DNA of 64,000 bases from Hyphomicrobiales bacterium (GCA_900473185.1 UCKU01000013.1:1-64000); one strand, 5' to 3'. Counted from the first letter of the stretch, positions 18,171-28,050 are shown. Notes: generated by a model not told the origin, from the letters alone. Numbers and translations: made by a program.

Positions 18171-20894
18171 CTAGGCAATGGGACGCTGGCGGGAAGCGGT
18201 CTTCACCGCGCGGTCGAGTGCTGCGGCGGTAAACGGCTTTGGCAGCAGCACGGAACCGGAAAAGCGGTTCGCATCCGGCAGATTGCTGTTGCCAGTCGCA
18301 AAGACGAGGCCGACCGACGGGAAGGCTTCGCGCGCCAGCGCTGCGAAGGCCGGGCCGGACATGCCCGGCAAGGCGACATCGGCAACGATAATATCTGTAT
18401 TCGTATCTGCGCTGCGCAGGAGTTCGATGCCCTGTTCTCCGCTGTCGGCTTCGACCACGTCATAGCCGAGATCCCGCAGGATTTCGGCAGTATCCATGCG
18501 GATGAAGGCATCATCCTCGACCAGCAGAAGCTTCAGCCTGGGCTGGACGATGCCACGCGGTTGCTCGTTACCCGGCAGCGGTGCCGGGTTGGTATGGCGG
18601 CGTGGCACCTGATTGGCGAGGACGTGGCGGACTTTCCGTGCCAATGCCTCGCGTGTGTATGGCTTGGAGAGGAGCTCCAGGTCGGGATCGAGCCGGCCGC
18701 CATGGACGATCGAGTTTTCGGTATAGCCTGACGTATAAAGCACGGCGACGTTGGGCAGGCGCTCGCGGGCCATGCGTGCGAGCTCCGGGCTCTTCAGCGG
18801 ACCAGGCATGACGACATCGGTAAAAAGCAGGTCGATATGCGCGCCGCTTTCGATCACGGTCAATGCGCTTTGCGCGTCCTTGGCCTTAAGTACGTGGTAG
18901 CCGAGATCGATCAGCATCTCGACAACGGTTGCGCGCACACCCTCGTCATCCTCGGCGACCAGAATCGTCTCGGTGCCGCCGGTTGCGGGAACATTGTCGC
19001 CAGTGGTGATCCGGTCTTTGCTTTGGAAGGAGCGGGGAAGATAAAGCTTCACCGTCGTGCTTTCGCCGATCTCGCTGTAGATCTTCACATGACCACCGGA
19101 CTGCTTGACGAAACCGTAGACCATGGAACGGCCGAGACCGGTGCCCTTGCCCTCCGGTTTGGTGGAAGAACGGTTCGAAAGCCTGCTCAGTGATCTCCGG
19201 TGGCATGCCTGAGCCAGTGTCGGTCACAGCCAGCACCACATATTGGCCGGCTGCGACCTCCGGATGAGTTCGGCTATAGGAATCGTCGAGAAAGGCGTTG
19301 CCCACTTCGATCGTCAGTTGGCCTGCTCCATCCATTGCATCGCGGGAGATGATCGCAAGGTTCAGCAGCGCGTTCTCGATTTGGATCGGGTCGGCGAAAC
19401 TGTTGCAGAGGCCGCCGGAGACCATGGTCTCCACTTCGATTTCCTCACCGAGCGTGCGGCGCAGCATGTCATCCATTGCGGAGACGAGGCGGCCGATATT
19501 GATCACCTTCGGCTCCAGAGGCTGGCGGCGGCCGAAGGCGAGAAGCTGGCTGGCGAGCCGCGATCCGCGCTCGACGGCGGATAGAGCGTTGGAGATGCGA
19601 TCCCTGGCCCGGCCATTATTCGTCACATCCTTGCCGAGAAGCTGGAGATTGCCTGAAATGACCTGCAATAGGTTGTTGAAATCGTGCGCGACACCGCCGG
19701 TGAGCTTGCCGATCGATTCCATCTTCTGCGCCTGCTGCAGGGGTGCTTCCGCCTGCTGGCGTTCGAGGATTTCGGCGGCGACACGGACTTCAAGCGTTTC
19801 GTTCAGCTTGCGGAGCTGATCCTCGGCCTCGCGGCGCTGGACGATCTCAAGCTCGGCAGCGCGGATGAGCCGAGCGTTGTCGATTGCGACCGCAGACTGA
19901 CCAGCCAGGCTGACGAGGCTTGCCTCTGGCGCATCCGAAAAGCGGGCGGGCTGGCTATGTCCGAAGAACAGCCCGCCAATGACACTGCCGTCGCGCGACT
20001 TGACCGGCACGGCGAGATAGCTGCGCACAGGAAGGCGGCCCCTCGGCATACCGGAATGCGGCGCATTCTGCCCGTAGCGCGGATCAAGCAGGCTATCGTC
20101 GGAGCGCACAACGCCCTCGCCGCTGAAAGTCGGTGCAAAAACCTTGGTATTGCGCGGCATCGGAAACCTGTCGAAATGTTTCCGGTCGACACCCGACAGC
20201 GCGTAAAGCATGTAACTGCCGCCTTCACCGTCATCGACATTGTAGAAGAAGGCGCCGAATTCGGCGCCCGTCAACGCTACCCCGGCATCGACGGCGATCT
20301 GTGTCAGGCGATCGACATTGAGTTCGGCGGTAATCGCCGAGCCGGCCCTGTTAACGACGGCGAGTATTGCGGATTTTTCCCGCGCCTCATCCAACGCGAT
20401 GCGCTCCCGGTGCTTGGCAAGAACCTGGTCCGTCACTTCCATCGTCGCGCAGAGAATGCCGGCTACGTTGACGTCATCGTCCCGTAGCGGCGTATAGGAA
20501 AAGGTGAACCAGGTGTCTTCCGTCTGTCCTCGCGCCGCATGGGGACGTGCAGTTCCTTGTAGAGCTGTGACTGACCGTTAAGCGTGGCGTCCACGATCGG
20601 CTCGAACTGCGGCCAGATATCCGACCACACCTGCTGACACGGTTTTCCAAGGGCGGCAGCATGCCGTTCGGGAAAGATCGCGATATAGGCGTCACTATAG
20701 ATGAAGGCAAGTTCGGGACCCCAGGCGACGAATTTCGGCTGGCGTGAATTGACAACCATCTCCGTGATATGCCGGAGTGAACTCGGCCATGCTTGGACTG
20801 ACCCGATGCCGGCAGCATCCAAACCATTCCGGCGCAGCAAATTCCCGATTTCGCTATCGCCTTCCGGCCAGCGGCCCCCAACCCGTGCCATCAA
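18171..20894 (-). pseudogene. hybrid histidine kinase split by two frameshifts
   Basis: Three overlapping frames reconstruct one PAS-GAF-kinase-REC-REC protein. Frame 1 (20894 to about 20530) is a PAS domain that breaks after LHVPMRR. Frame 2 (about 20530 to 19165) resumes with TEDTWFTFSYTPLRDDD, a GAF domain, the HisKA motif GGVAHDFNNLLQ and an ATPase domain with TDTGSGMPPEITEQAFEPFF. Frame 3 resumes with KPEGKGTGLGRSMVYGFVKQ and two receiver domains (DVVMPGP; DVALPGMSG). A missing C near 20535 and a missing AC near 19163 explain both breaks. It is a pseudogene unless both indels are sequencing errors; the rest is well preserved. Confidence 0.8.
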
Positions 20895-21049
20895 AAATCG
20901 CTTTCAATCTTACTGTGGCATCACGCGCGCCGGGTCTGCCGGTCCACGTCGACAAAATAGAGGCGTCGGGCAGGAGGGAAAGGGCGAGCTGCAAATATCG
21001 TTAACCTGGCAAAGTTTCCGATTGCTCGCAAAACGGCTGTTTATATTTG

Positions 21050-21229
21050 TTATTCTTGGTCCAGCTTCCGCGAGGCGATGAAGGCGCGGCTCAAAGCAAA
21101 GGAACGAAGCTGAATCGGCTTGCGCGGATCGCGAAAAAATACGCCGACGATGTTATCAACCAGAAGGATGAGCCCCAGTGCGAAACCGATGTAGAGCAAA
21201 GCGGCGATCAGAAGAAGCGACATCTCCAT
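21050..21229 (-). CDS. small membrane protein, 59 aa
   Basis: A 59-codon gene below the usual length cut-off. After MEMSLLLIAALLYIGFALGL comes a hydrophobic segment to about residue 33, then a basic, RDPRKPIQ-containing cytoplasmic tail ending KLDQE. GTGAGGG lies before the start, and the second Met (MSLL) is an alternative. It follows no other gene closely. A small stress-induced membrane protein is plausible from position only. Confidence 0.55.
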   Translation of the reverse strand: MEMSLLLIAALLYIGFALGLILLVDNIVGVFFRDPRKPIQLRSFALSRAFIASRKLDQE

Positions 21230-21503
21230 CCCTCACACCTGTGCTGGAAAAACGCGGCCGGAGGCCGCAGGAGCTGGGATGACAAGGGCATGGGCGAAAC
21301 GGCAGTTCATGGCGACTTCCCCGGTTGCCCATAAACAGAAGGAGGATACTCTTGTTCCCCGTTTCGAGGGGTGGACGCAGCTTTTTTACAAAGCTGTCCA
21401 GACAGACGCTTCATTCGGCTTGTGGTCACCCCCGCAGAGAAGCTGGCGCTTCATGAGTTTCTTAGCGCGCAACTAATTCAAACTTATGACAAAAAAAGCT
21501 AAG

Positions 21504-21527
21504 GGGCGCCGCGAAGGCGCCCTTTTT
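21504..21527. terminator. bidirectional intrinsic terminator
   Basis: GGGCGCC and GGCGCCC form a 7-bp GC stem with a 5-nt loop. It is followed by TTTTT on the plus strand, and by TTAGCTTTTTTT on the minus strand, so it probably ends the DUF2934 transcript coming from the right. Confidence 0.75.
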
Positions 21528-21550
21528 CATTGCAAGTTGAATATTTCTCT

Positions 21551-21889
21551 TCAGGACGCCGACTTGCGTACGGCTGTCCGCTTCGGGGCCGGTTTGACGA
21601 TGCCGTTGGTCTTTGTGTTGGTTGCCTCCTTCTTGGCAGGTTTCTTGGCTGCTTCGCCGCCATTCGTGACCTCAGCCGTTGCTGCCGGTGCCGCCGTCTT
21701 GGCTGCCGCCGCCCGCTTCGCCCTAGGTTTCACTTCCTTGCCGTTTGGAGATTTTGAAGCCCCCTTGAGCGCGTCATGCTCGGCCCTTGCTTTTTCCCAA
21801 TGGATGGAATCCCGTCCCGTCGGGTGTCCCTCTTCTTCCCAGAGGGCATATGCACGTTTCTTTATCCACTCTTCCCGAGTTTCTGCCAT
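21551..21889 (-). CDS. DUF2934 domain-containing protein
   Basis: A 112-residue protein. The N-terminal 45 residues (REEWIKKRAYALWEEEGHP, then GRDSIHWEKA) are the DUF2934 domain, widespread in rhizobial stress loci. The remainder is an Ala/Lys/Pro-rich tail with KPAKKEA-type repeats similar to histone-H1-like proteins, so nucleic acid binding is possible. An EcfG-type promoter lies just upstream and a strong terminator follows the stop. Confidence 0.8.
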   Translation of the reverse strand: MAETREEWIKKRAYALWEEEGHPTGRDSIHWEKARAEHDALKGASKSPNGKEVKPRAKRAAAAKTAAPAATAEVTNGGEAAKKPAKKEATNTKTNGIVKPAPKRTAVRKSAS

Positions 21890-21922
21890 CGCTGATCTCC
21901 AGTCACAACATGCCGTCGTTCG

Positions 21923-21947
21923 AACGCGATACCGTTGGAAAGGTTCC
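21923..21947 (-). promoter_or_regulatory. EcfG/RpoE2-type promoter of DUF2934 gene
   Basis: On the minus strand GGAAC, a 16-nt spacer and CGTT form an exact match to the general-stress promoter consensus, 33 nt before the start codon. Confidence 0.7.
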
Positions 21948-22031
21948 AGACTATGGGGCCGGTTTCAAGTGGATTTGCCAAGTAAATCGGGAATATTTTT
22001 GCGTTGCAGTATTTATAGGCAATAACTCGTT

Positions 22032-22673
22032 CTAGTTGCCTTGATATTGGACAGCACGGTGCAGGTCCTCGATGAAATTGGCACGCTGGCGCGCGGCATC
22101 CTCTTGCTCGCGAATCCGCAGGAGGAAGGAAGGGTGGATGGTCACGAGGACCGGCGGATGGTTTTCTGGCGTGAGGATGTGACCACGCACGGGTGTCAGT
22201 TTCACCTTCGAGCCCAGCAGAGAATAAAGTGCTGTCGCACCGAGCGCGACGATGAGATTCGGCCGCACGACGTTGATTTCGGCCCCGAGCCACCAGGCGC
22301 AGCGCTGAATCTCCCCTGCATTGGGTTTCGAATGCAGGCGGCGTTTGCCGCGAGGCTCGAACTTGAAGTGCTTGACCGCATTCGTGACATAGCATCGCGA
22401 GCGGTCGAGCCCAGCCTCTTCGAGACAGATGTCGAGCAGGCGTCCTGCCGGGCCTACGAAGGGACGTGCCGCAATATCCTCTTTGTCGCCGGGTTGTTCG
22501 CCGACAAGCATGATCTTGGCCTTTTGCGATCCCTCGCCGAAGACGAGTTGGGTGGCGTTCTTGTAGAGTTCACAGCGTGTGCAGCCTTCCGCCTGATGTC
22601 TAAGCTGATCGAGGCTGGCGGCGTCGGCGCTTTCAAGCGTAAAGGCGGGGCCGAATTTCGGTGCGACGTTCAT
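22032..22673 (-). CDS. udgX: UdgX-type uracil-DNA-binding glycosylase
   Basis: A 213-residue member of the uracil-DNA glycosylase superfamily. Motif A is GEQPGDKED (residues 58-66), motif B lies in TIHPSFLLR, and four Cys (31, 34, 94, 125) are placed to bind the Fe-S cluster. The loop KRRLH at 110-114 corresponds to the KRRIH loop of UdgX, whose His forms a covalent bond with the sugar after uracil excision. His114 is kept, Ile is replaced by Leu. It has an EcfG-type promoter and is divergent from treZ. UdgX is preferred over family 4 UDG because of this loop. Confidence 0.85.
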   Translation of the reverse strand: MNVAPKFGPAFTLESADAASLDQLRHQAEGCTRCELYKNATQLVFGEGSQKAKIMLVGEQPGDKEDIAARPFVGPAGRLLDICLEEAGLDRSRCYVTNAVKHFKFEPRGKRRLHSKPNAGEIQRCAWWLGAEINVVRPNLIVALGATALYSLLGSKVKLTPVRGHILTPENHPPVLVTIHPSFLLRIREQEDAARQRANFIEDLHRAVQYQGN

Positions 22674-22699
22674 GGCGGCAATCTCTTGGTTTCACCCTC

Positions 22700-22724
22700 A
22701 ACCGATCGCGCCGGGGATTGTTCC
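22700..22724 (-). promoter_or_regulatory. EcfG/RpoE2-type promoter of udgX
   Basis: On the minus strand GGAAC, a 16-nt spacer and GGTT lie 27 nt before the udgX start codon. The spacing matches the general-stress promoters elsewhere in the window; the -10 has G instead of the preferred C. Confidence 0.55.
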
Positions 22725-22790
22725 TGCCGGTTCGGAACAACCCGCAGCCTCAGGAATTTGATGCTGATTGGAAATCACACGGGGTGAGGG

Positions 22791-24620
22791 ATGAACCAGA
22801 TTTCACAAACAAGCACGATCACGGAAGGCACGGGACGCTGGGGCGCAAAGCTGCTCGCGGGCGGCGGTGCGCGTTTCCGTCTTTGGACGCAGGGTGAGAA
22901 TGCGATCTCGCTGCGGCATCGCGGCCGGGATATCCCGATGCAGGACGTCGGCGGAGGCTGGTTCGAAGCCACTGCGGCGGAAGCATCCGCCGGCGATGAG
23001 TACATGTTCGTCCTCCCTGATGGAAAAGTCGTGCCGGATCCGGCGTCGCGAGCACAGGCCGGCAACGTGCATGGGCCGTCTCTCATCGTCGATCCCAGCT
23101 ATCAATGGCAGAATTTGCACTGGCGCGGCCGTCCCTGGGACGAGGCCGTCATCAGCGAAATCCATATCGGCGCCTTTACTCCCGCGGGTACATTCCGGGC
23201 TGCGGCGGAGAAGCTGAAGCATCTTGCGGAAACCGGCATCACGGCTGTCGAAGTGATGCCGATTGCGCAATTTGCCGGAAATCGCGGCTGGGGTTACGAT
23301 GGCGTGCTACACTATGCGCCGCATTCCGCTTATGGCACGCCAGCCGATTTCAAGGCCTTCATCGATACGGCACATGGCCTCGGCATCATGGTGCTGCTCG
23401 ACGTCGTCTACAATCATTTCGGACCCGAGGGCAATTATCTCCACAGCTATGCGCCAGGCTTCTTCCGCAAAGACCGGGAAACGCCTTGGGGAGCGGCGAT
23501 CGATTTCGGGCGAGAACCGGTGCGGCGCTTCTTCATCGAGAATGCGCTCTACTGGATCGGTGAGTTCCGGTTGGATGGGCTCAGGCTCGATGCCGTGGAG
23601 CAAATCCATGATACCTCTGAAAAGCATGTGCTTTCGGCCATGGCCGAAGAGGTGAAAGCCACCTTCGCCGACAGGCAGGTTCATCTCGTCGTCGAAGACC
23701 AGCGCAATCTCGTGGAACTGTTGGTCCGTGACGAGAACGGCGCTCCCAAAGCCTACGAGGCTGAATGGAACGATGATTTCCATCATGTTGCGCACATCAT
23801 CGCGACCGGCGAAACCATCGGCCACTACAAGCCTTTCGCCGATCAGCTCTGGCATAAGCTTCGCCTGGCGCTTCAGCATGGCTTCATCTATCCGGATCGA
23901 ACCGATCCGCCGGAACTACGCGTCGGTGAGCGCCGCTACCTGCCGCCGACCGCCTTTGTCGATTTCCTGCAGAACCATGACCAGATCGGCAACCGCGCCT
24001 TCGGCGAGCGGCTGGTGAGCCTTTCCGATCCCGATATGCTGGACGCGCTGACAGCGATGCTCCTGCTCTCACCGCACATTCCCTTTCTCTTCATGGGGGA
24101 AGAGTATGGCGAGAGGCAGCCCTTCTATTTCTTCACCGATTACACGGGTGAGCTCGCCAAAATCGTCCGCGAGGGTCGTATGGCGGAAGCCAAGGGTTTC
24201 GGTGGATTAAAGGCTGGCAGGACCGCGGCCGATCTGCCCGATCCGAACGCCCTTTCGACCTTCGAGAATTCGAAACTCGGCTGGCAATGGCTGGAGAACG
24301 AAGAGGGCCGGAAAAGCTTGGCTTTCGTCGCTGAGCTCCTGAAGCTGCGCAAGACCTATATCGTGCCGCTGCTGCGGCAGGGCTGGGCCATCGAGAGCGG
24401 CGCGCTGGAGGCGCCCGAAGGGACGGTCGCCATCTGGTGGAAGTTTGCGAATTTGACTCTGGCGCTGCGAGCCAATTTGTCGGGGCAGGCGCTGGTCTTG
24501 CCGTCGGTCGCCGGGACGGTGATCTACGAGCGCTACGGCAAGGAAGCAAAGCCTGCCGAGAATGGCGCGCTGCCGCCGCATTCCGTCGTCTTTGCCATCG
24601 ATATTGAGCCGGCAAATTAA
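22791..24620 (+). CDS. treZ: malto-oligosyltrehalose trehalohydrolase
   Basis: A 609-residue GH13 enzyme that releases trehalose from maltooligosyltrehalose. A CBM48-like domain (about 15-100) is followed by the barrel with catalytic Asp267 (GLRLDAVEQIHD), Glu302 (VVEDQRN) and Asp397 (QNHDQIGNRA). The ARYGTP-like YGTPADFKAF and HNHFGPEGNY-like motifs distinguish TreZ from branching enzymes. treY is not in the window. It probably shares stress physiology with glgX; the start follows GGGGTGAGGG. Confidence 0.9.
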   Translation: MNQISQTSTITEGTGRWGAKLLAGGGARFRLWTQGENAISLRHRGRDIPMQDVGGGWFEATAAEASAGDEYMFVLPDGKVVPDPASRAQAGNVHGPSLIVDPSYQWQNLHWRGRPWDEAVISEIHIGAFTPAGTFRAAAEKLKHLAETGITAVEVMPIAQFAGNRGWGYDGVLHYAPHSAYGTPADFKAFIDTAHGLGIMVLLDVVYNHFGPEGNYLHSYAPGFFRKDRETPWGAAIDFGREPVRRFFIENALYWIGEFRLDGLRLDAVEQIHDTSEKHVLSAMAEEVKATFADRQVHLVVEDQRNLVELLVRDENGAPKAYEAEWNDDFHHVAHIIATGETIGHYKPFADQLWHKLRLALQHGFIYPDRTDPPELRVGERRYLPPTAFVDFLQNHDQIGNRAFGERLVSLSDPDMLDALTAMLLLSPHIPFLFMGEEYGERQPFYFFTDYTGELAKIVREGRMAEAKGFGGLKAGRTAADLPDPNALSTFENSKLGWQWLENEEGRKSLAFVAELLKLRKTYIVPLLRQGWAIESGALEAPEGTVAIWWKFANLTLALRANLSGQALVLPSVAGTVIYERYGKEAKPAENGALPPHSVVFAIDIEPAN

Positions 24621-24696
24621 GCATCTGAAAATTTCGCGTTGAGAGCGAGCCACGCACTGATTGAACGCAGACGATTCGCGGCTATATCCTGTGGCG

Positions 24697-26160
24697 ATGT
24701 TCCAACTGCTGTCGACCTACTGGCCGCATATCCTCTTCGTCATCTCCATTGCCATGGGGGCAGCGGCGGCGATCCACGCCACCATGACCAAGGAAGAGGT
24801 CCGGGCTGCTACGGGGTGGGTGGGTGTGATCCTCCTCTCGCCGATCATTGGCGCGCTGCTTTACATGATTGCCGGCATCAACCGTATCCGCCGCAAGTCG
24901 CTGAGCCTTCGCCGCGACGCGTTGCTGCTTGCCGCCGATCTGGACGAGCTCGAAAAGTTTGACGCGGAGACCGATGCCGTCATCAGCCAGTTCGGCCGGC
25001 GTTTTGCTGCCCTGCAGACGCTCGGCGATCGCGTCACGCGCTATCCGCTGACGACGGGCAATACGATCGACATGCTGGAAAACGGCGACGAAGCCTATGC
25101 GGCGATGAAGACCGCAATCGATGGCGCCGAGCGCAGTATCCTGCTGGAAACCTATATCTTCGACCGTGACAGGATCGGGCTGCGTATCGCCGATGCGCTG
25201 ATTGCAGCCGTCAAGCGCGGCGTGGAAGTGCGCGTGCTGATCGATGCGGTTGGTGCGCGCTATTCGGTGCCGAGCATTCTCGGATACCTGAAGGACGGCG
25301 GCGTGACCGTCGATGTCTTCAATGGCAACGTCATCATGGGCCTGAGGCTGCCCTATGCAAATCTGCGCACACACCGCAAGATCCTGATCGCGGATGGAAA
25401 GATCGCACTGACGGGTGGCATGAATATCCGCGAAGGCTTCAGCGAGGAGGCAGTCGGCGGGAGTTTTGCGCATGACACGCATTTCAGCGTCAGCGGCCCG
25501 GCGGTTGCCGATCTCTTCGACGTCGCGGCCGAGGACTGGCGTTTCACGACAGGCGAAGTCCTGAATGGTGAGGCCTGGCGTATCGACCGACTGGAGCGCA
25601 AGCGCGGCGATCCGGTCTTCTTGCGCATCGTCGCTTCCGGACCGGACCGGAGCGTGGAGACGAACCACAAGATGCTGATAGGTGCCTTTTCCGTAGCGCG
25701 CCAGTCGATCCGGATCATGTCGCCTTACTTTCTGCCGGACCGGGAGCTGATCAGTGCGCTGACGACGGCGGCCCGGCGTGGCGTGGAGGTTGATATCGTT
25801 GTGCCTGCCGCCAACAATCTCGTTCTGGTCGACCGGGCGATGACGGCGCAATTCGACCAGATCGTCAAGAATTACTGTCGCATCTGGCGTTCGACGGGCA
25901 GCTTCAGCCATTCCAAGCTTCTCTCTATCGACGGGACCTGGGCCTATGTCGGTTCCTCCAATCTCGATCCGCGCTCGCTGCGGCTGAATTTCGAAGTCGA
26001 TCTCGAAGTGCTGAATGCCGGCTTTGCTGCCGAAATCGATGAGCGCATCGATGATGCCATCAAGTCCGCCACGCCGGTTACGCTCGAGGGGCTGTGGTCG
26101 CGGCCCTTCCTGGTGCGGCTCCTCGAGAAGGTGCTGTGGCTGGGTTCCCCATATCTTTGA
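24697..26160 (+). CDS. cls: cardiolipin synthase
   Basis: A phospholipase-D-superfamily cardiolipin synthase (about 487 residues) that joins phosphatidylglycerols at the inner membrane. Two N-terminal membrane segments (about residues 5-25 and 38-58) precede two HKD motifs: HRKILIADGKIALTGG and HSKLLSIDGTWAYVGSSN. The frame is open from a TTG at 24661, but the ATG at 24697 (MFQLL) puts the membrane segment at the very N-terminus as in relatives. The following EEP gene is 73 bases downstream. Confidence 0.88.
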   Translation: MFQLLSTYWPHILFVISIAMGAAAAIHATMTKEEVRAATGWVGVILLSPIIGALLYMIAGINRIRRKSLSLRRDALLLAADLDELEKFDAETDAVISQFGRRFAALQTLGDRVTRYPLTTGNTIDMLENGDEAYAAMKTAIDGAERSILLETYIFDRDRIGLRIADALIAAVKRGVEVRVLIDAVGARYSVPSILGYLKDGGVTVDVFNGNVIMGLRLPYANLRTHRKILIADGKIALTGGMNIREGFSEEAVGGSFAHDTHFSVSGPAVADLFDVAAEDWRFTTGEVLNGEAWRIDRLERKRGDPVFLRIVASGPDRSVETNHKMLIGAFSVARQSIRIMSPYFLPDRELISALTTAARRGVEVDIVVPAANNLVLVDRAMTAQFDQIVKNYCRIWRSTGSFSHSKLLSIDGTWAYVGSSNLDPRSLRLNFEVDLEVLNAGFAAEIDERIDDAIKSATPVTLEGLWSRPFLVRLLEKVLWLGSPYL

Positions 26161-26233
26161 CAGAGTTTTCGTGATTGCGGCATGGCAAGTTTTGCTGCGC
26201 TGCCTATAATCCTGAAAAAGAGTTTTTCGAGCA

Positions 26234-27079
26234 ATGGAGCCGGCGTTCCTTCCGATGCAAGTCAAGAAGAAAGACAGTCTGCCCGCCAGTATCATCGCTT
26301 CCATCAAGAATAGGAAGAAGCGCGTCGAGACCTGGCGTGCGGGACCGAAACCGCGCAATGACGGTACGCTGATCGCCTCCTACAATGTCCATAAATGCGT
26401 CGGCACTGATCGACGCTTCGATCCGGAACGCACGAGCCGTGTCATCCATGAGATCGATGCCGATGTGATCGCGCTGCAGGAAGCCGATACACGCTTTGGC
26501 GAACGGACCGGCATTCTCGATCTCGCCCGGCTGGAGCGCGAGACCGGGCTGGTGCCGGTTCCGATCCCGGGTGTGACGAAGGCGCATGGCTGGCACGGCA
26601 ATGTCGTGCTTATCCGCAAAGGTCTGGTGCATGATGTGCACCAGGTGAAGCTGCCGGGGCTGGAGCCACGCGGCGCGCTGGTTGCGGAAATAGAGCTCGA
26701 AGCTGGCGGGACCCTGCGCATCATCGCCGCCCATTTCGGCCTGCTGCGGCATTCGCGCGCGCAACAGGCAAAGACGCTGGTTGATCTCATCAGCGACCGT
26801 CACGAAATGCCGACCATTCTGCTTGGCGATCTCAACGAATGGCGGCTCGGCGACCGCTCGTCCCTCAATACCTTCCAGATGGCATTCGGTCCGCTGCCGC
26901 CCGCCGTTCCGAGCTTTCCTGCCGGCTTGCCGGTCCTGGCGCTCGACCGCATTATTGCCAACCGGAAAGGTATCATCTCCGCCGTGGAGGTGCATGACAC
27001 TCCACTCGCCCGCATGGCGTCCGACCACCTGCCGATCAAGGCGGTGGTCGATCTGCAGCAGGAAGTGGCAAGCGTTTAG
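26234..27079 (+). CDS. endonuclease/exonuclease/phosphatase family protein
   Basis: A 281-residue EEP-fold metal-dependent phosphodiesterase. Visible motifs are SYNVHKCVG (N, near residue 50), the catalytic Glu in ALQEADTRFG, GDLNEWR and the terminal SDHLPI. Its position after cardiolipin synthase is typical of rhizobia and suggests action on a phospholipid or a nucleic acid, but the substrate is not known. An internal Met at 26255 is an alternative start. Confidence 0.82.
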   Translation: MEPAFLPMQVKKKDSLPASIIASIKNRKKRVETWRAGPKPRNDGTLIASYNVHKCVGTDRRFDPERTSRVIHEIDADVIALQEADTRFGERTGILDLARLERETGLVPVPIPGVTKAHGWHGNVVLIRKGLVHDVHQVKLPGLEPRGALVAEIELEAGGTLRIIAAHFGLLRHSRAQQAKTLVDLISDRHEMPTILLGDLNEWRLGDRSSLNTFQMAFGPLPPAVPSFPAGLPVLALDRIIANRKGIISAVEVHDTPLARMASDHLPIKAVVDLQQEVASV

Positions 27080-27093
27080 CCCCGTCCAGGCTC

Positions 27094-28050
27094 TCAGGCC
27101 CGGACGGGAGCAGGAAGAAGCTTGCCTCTCACCAGCAGCCAGAGCGTTCCGACTGCAATGATCGCAAGCGCGATGTTGACCAGCACGAAGATAACGGCCG
27201 CAAGCTCGCTGATCGCGCCGGTGTCGCCGCGTGCCGTCATGCGCAGTGCTGCTGTCGAAAGCGCTGTAAGGCCGAAGGTAAAGGCCCAATAGGAGCCGGC
27301 GAAGGGTTGTTGCATGATCCAGGGCAGCTGACGGCCGATGATCAGGACCTGCAGGATGGCGTAGCCGAACATGGCATGCACGAGCATATCGGGCGTGCCG
27401 GTCGTCACGCTCAGATAGGCGACGCTGCCGACGGCGGGCGGGGCAAGCTGGATGCCCAGAGTCGGCCGCAGCGGTGCGGCTAGCTCCGGCGCCATCAGCA
27501 GCCGGTGCAACAATACGGATTCGATTGCCAGCCAGGAAAAGAAACCGGCGCCGAAGGCGAGCTGGCCCCAGTCGGCATAACCAAGCGTGCCTGCAGCGAT
27601 GGCGGTGACGAAAGAACCGGCAACAGTCGGCAGATAAAGAACCGGCGTGTTGGTCACCGGATCACGCCCACCACGCCAGAGCAGACCGGTTCGCCACAGC
27701 AGGAAAAACAGGGTGATGGCAAACCCGGCCAGAGCTAGAACTTCAGTTCCGATGCGCGAAAAAGGAAGGATCGCAAGTCCCGCCAGCATGGTCGCGACGC
27801 CGATCAGACCGACGAAGCAGCACTGGATGGGATGTTCAAGTTCTGCCGTCACCTCCTTCGGCGCGACAAACCATTTCGCGGCGTAGAGGAGAACGACGAC
27901 GAGCCAGATGGCAAAGCCAAGAAGGCTGATGGCTTCGCCCACGCTGGCCGGAACCGGCCAGATGGCAGCGGCGGCGCGCCAGCTGTTGCCGAGCCCGACA
28001 ACGCCAAGAACAATGCCAAAGAATGCAGCGGGTATGCGGGGGAGTGACAT
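27094..28050 (-). CDS. SLAC1/TehA-type (TDT) membrane transporter
   Basis: A 318-residue integral membrane protein with about ten hydrophobic helices, beginning MSLPRIPAAFFGIVLGVVGL. The repeated helix-hairpin pattern and Phe/Gly-rich helices fit the TDT/SLAC1 family of anion channels and C4-dicarboxylate or tellurite transporters. The start at 28050 has GGAGAAA upstream. It lies behind the AhpD-like gene on the same strand and under a divergent AraC regulator, so all three probably work together. The transported ion is unknown. Confidence 0.78.
   Translation of the reverse strand: MSLPRIPAAFFGIVLGVVGLGNSWRAAAAIWPVPASVGEAISLLGFAIWLVVVLLYAAKWFVAPKEVTAELEHPIQCCFVGLIGVATMLAGLAILPFSRIGTEVLALAGFAITLFFLLWRTGLLWRGGRDPVTNTPVLYLPTVAGSFVTAIAAGTLGYADWGQLAFGAGFFSWLAIESVLLHRLLMAPELAAPLRPTLGIQLAPPAVGSVAYLSVTTGTPDMLVHAMFGYAILQVLIIGRQLPWIMQQPFAGSYWAFTFGLTALSTAALRMTARGDTGAISELAAVIFVLVNIALAIIAVGTLWLLVRGKLLPAPVRA

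Noticed and set aside
24682..26358. 558-codon open frame on the minus strand opposite cardiolipin synthase
   Set aside because: It is an antisense shadow of a GC-rich gene with clear HKD motifs on the plus strand; the shadow protein is a low-complexity Arg/His/Gln-rich sequence with no family features.
27081..27108. CCCGTCC / GGACGGG hairpin between the EEP and SLAC1-type genes
   Set aside because: The pairing is real, but the loop is 14 nt, there is no U-run, and it overlaps the SLAC1 coding end; not called as a terminator.
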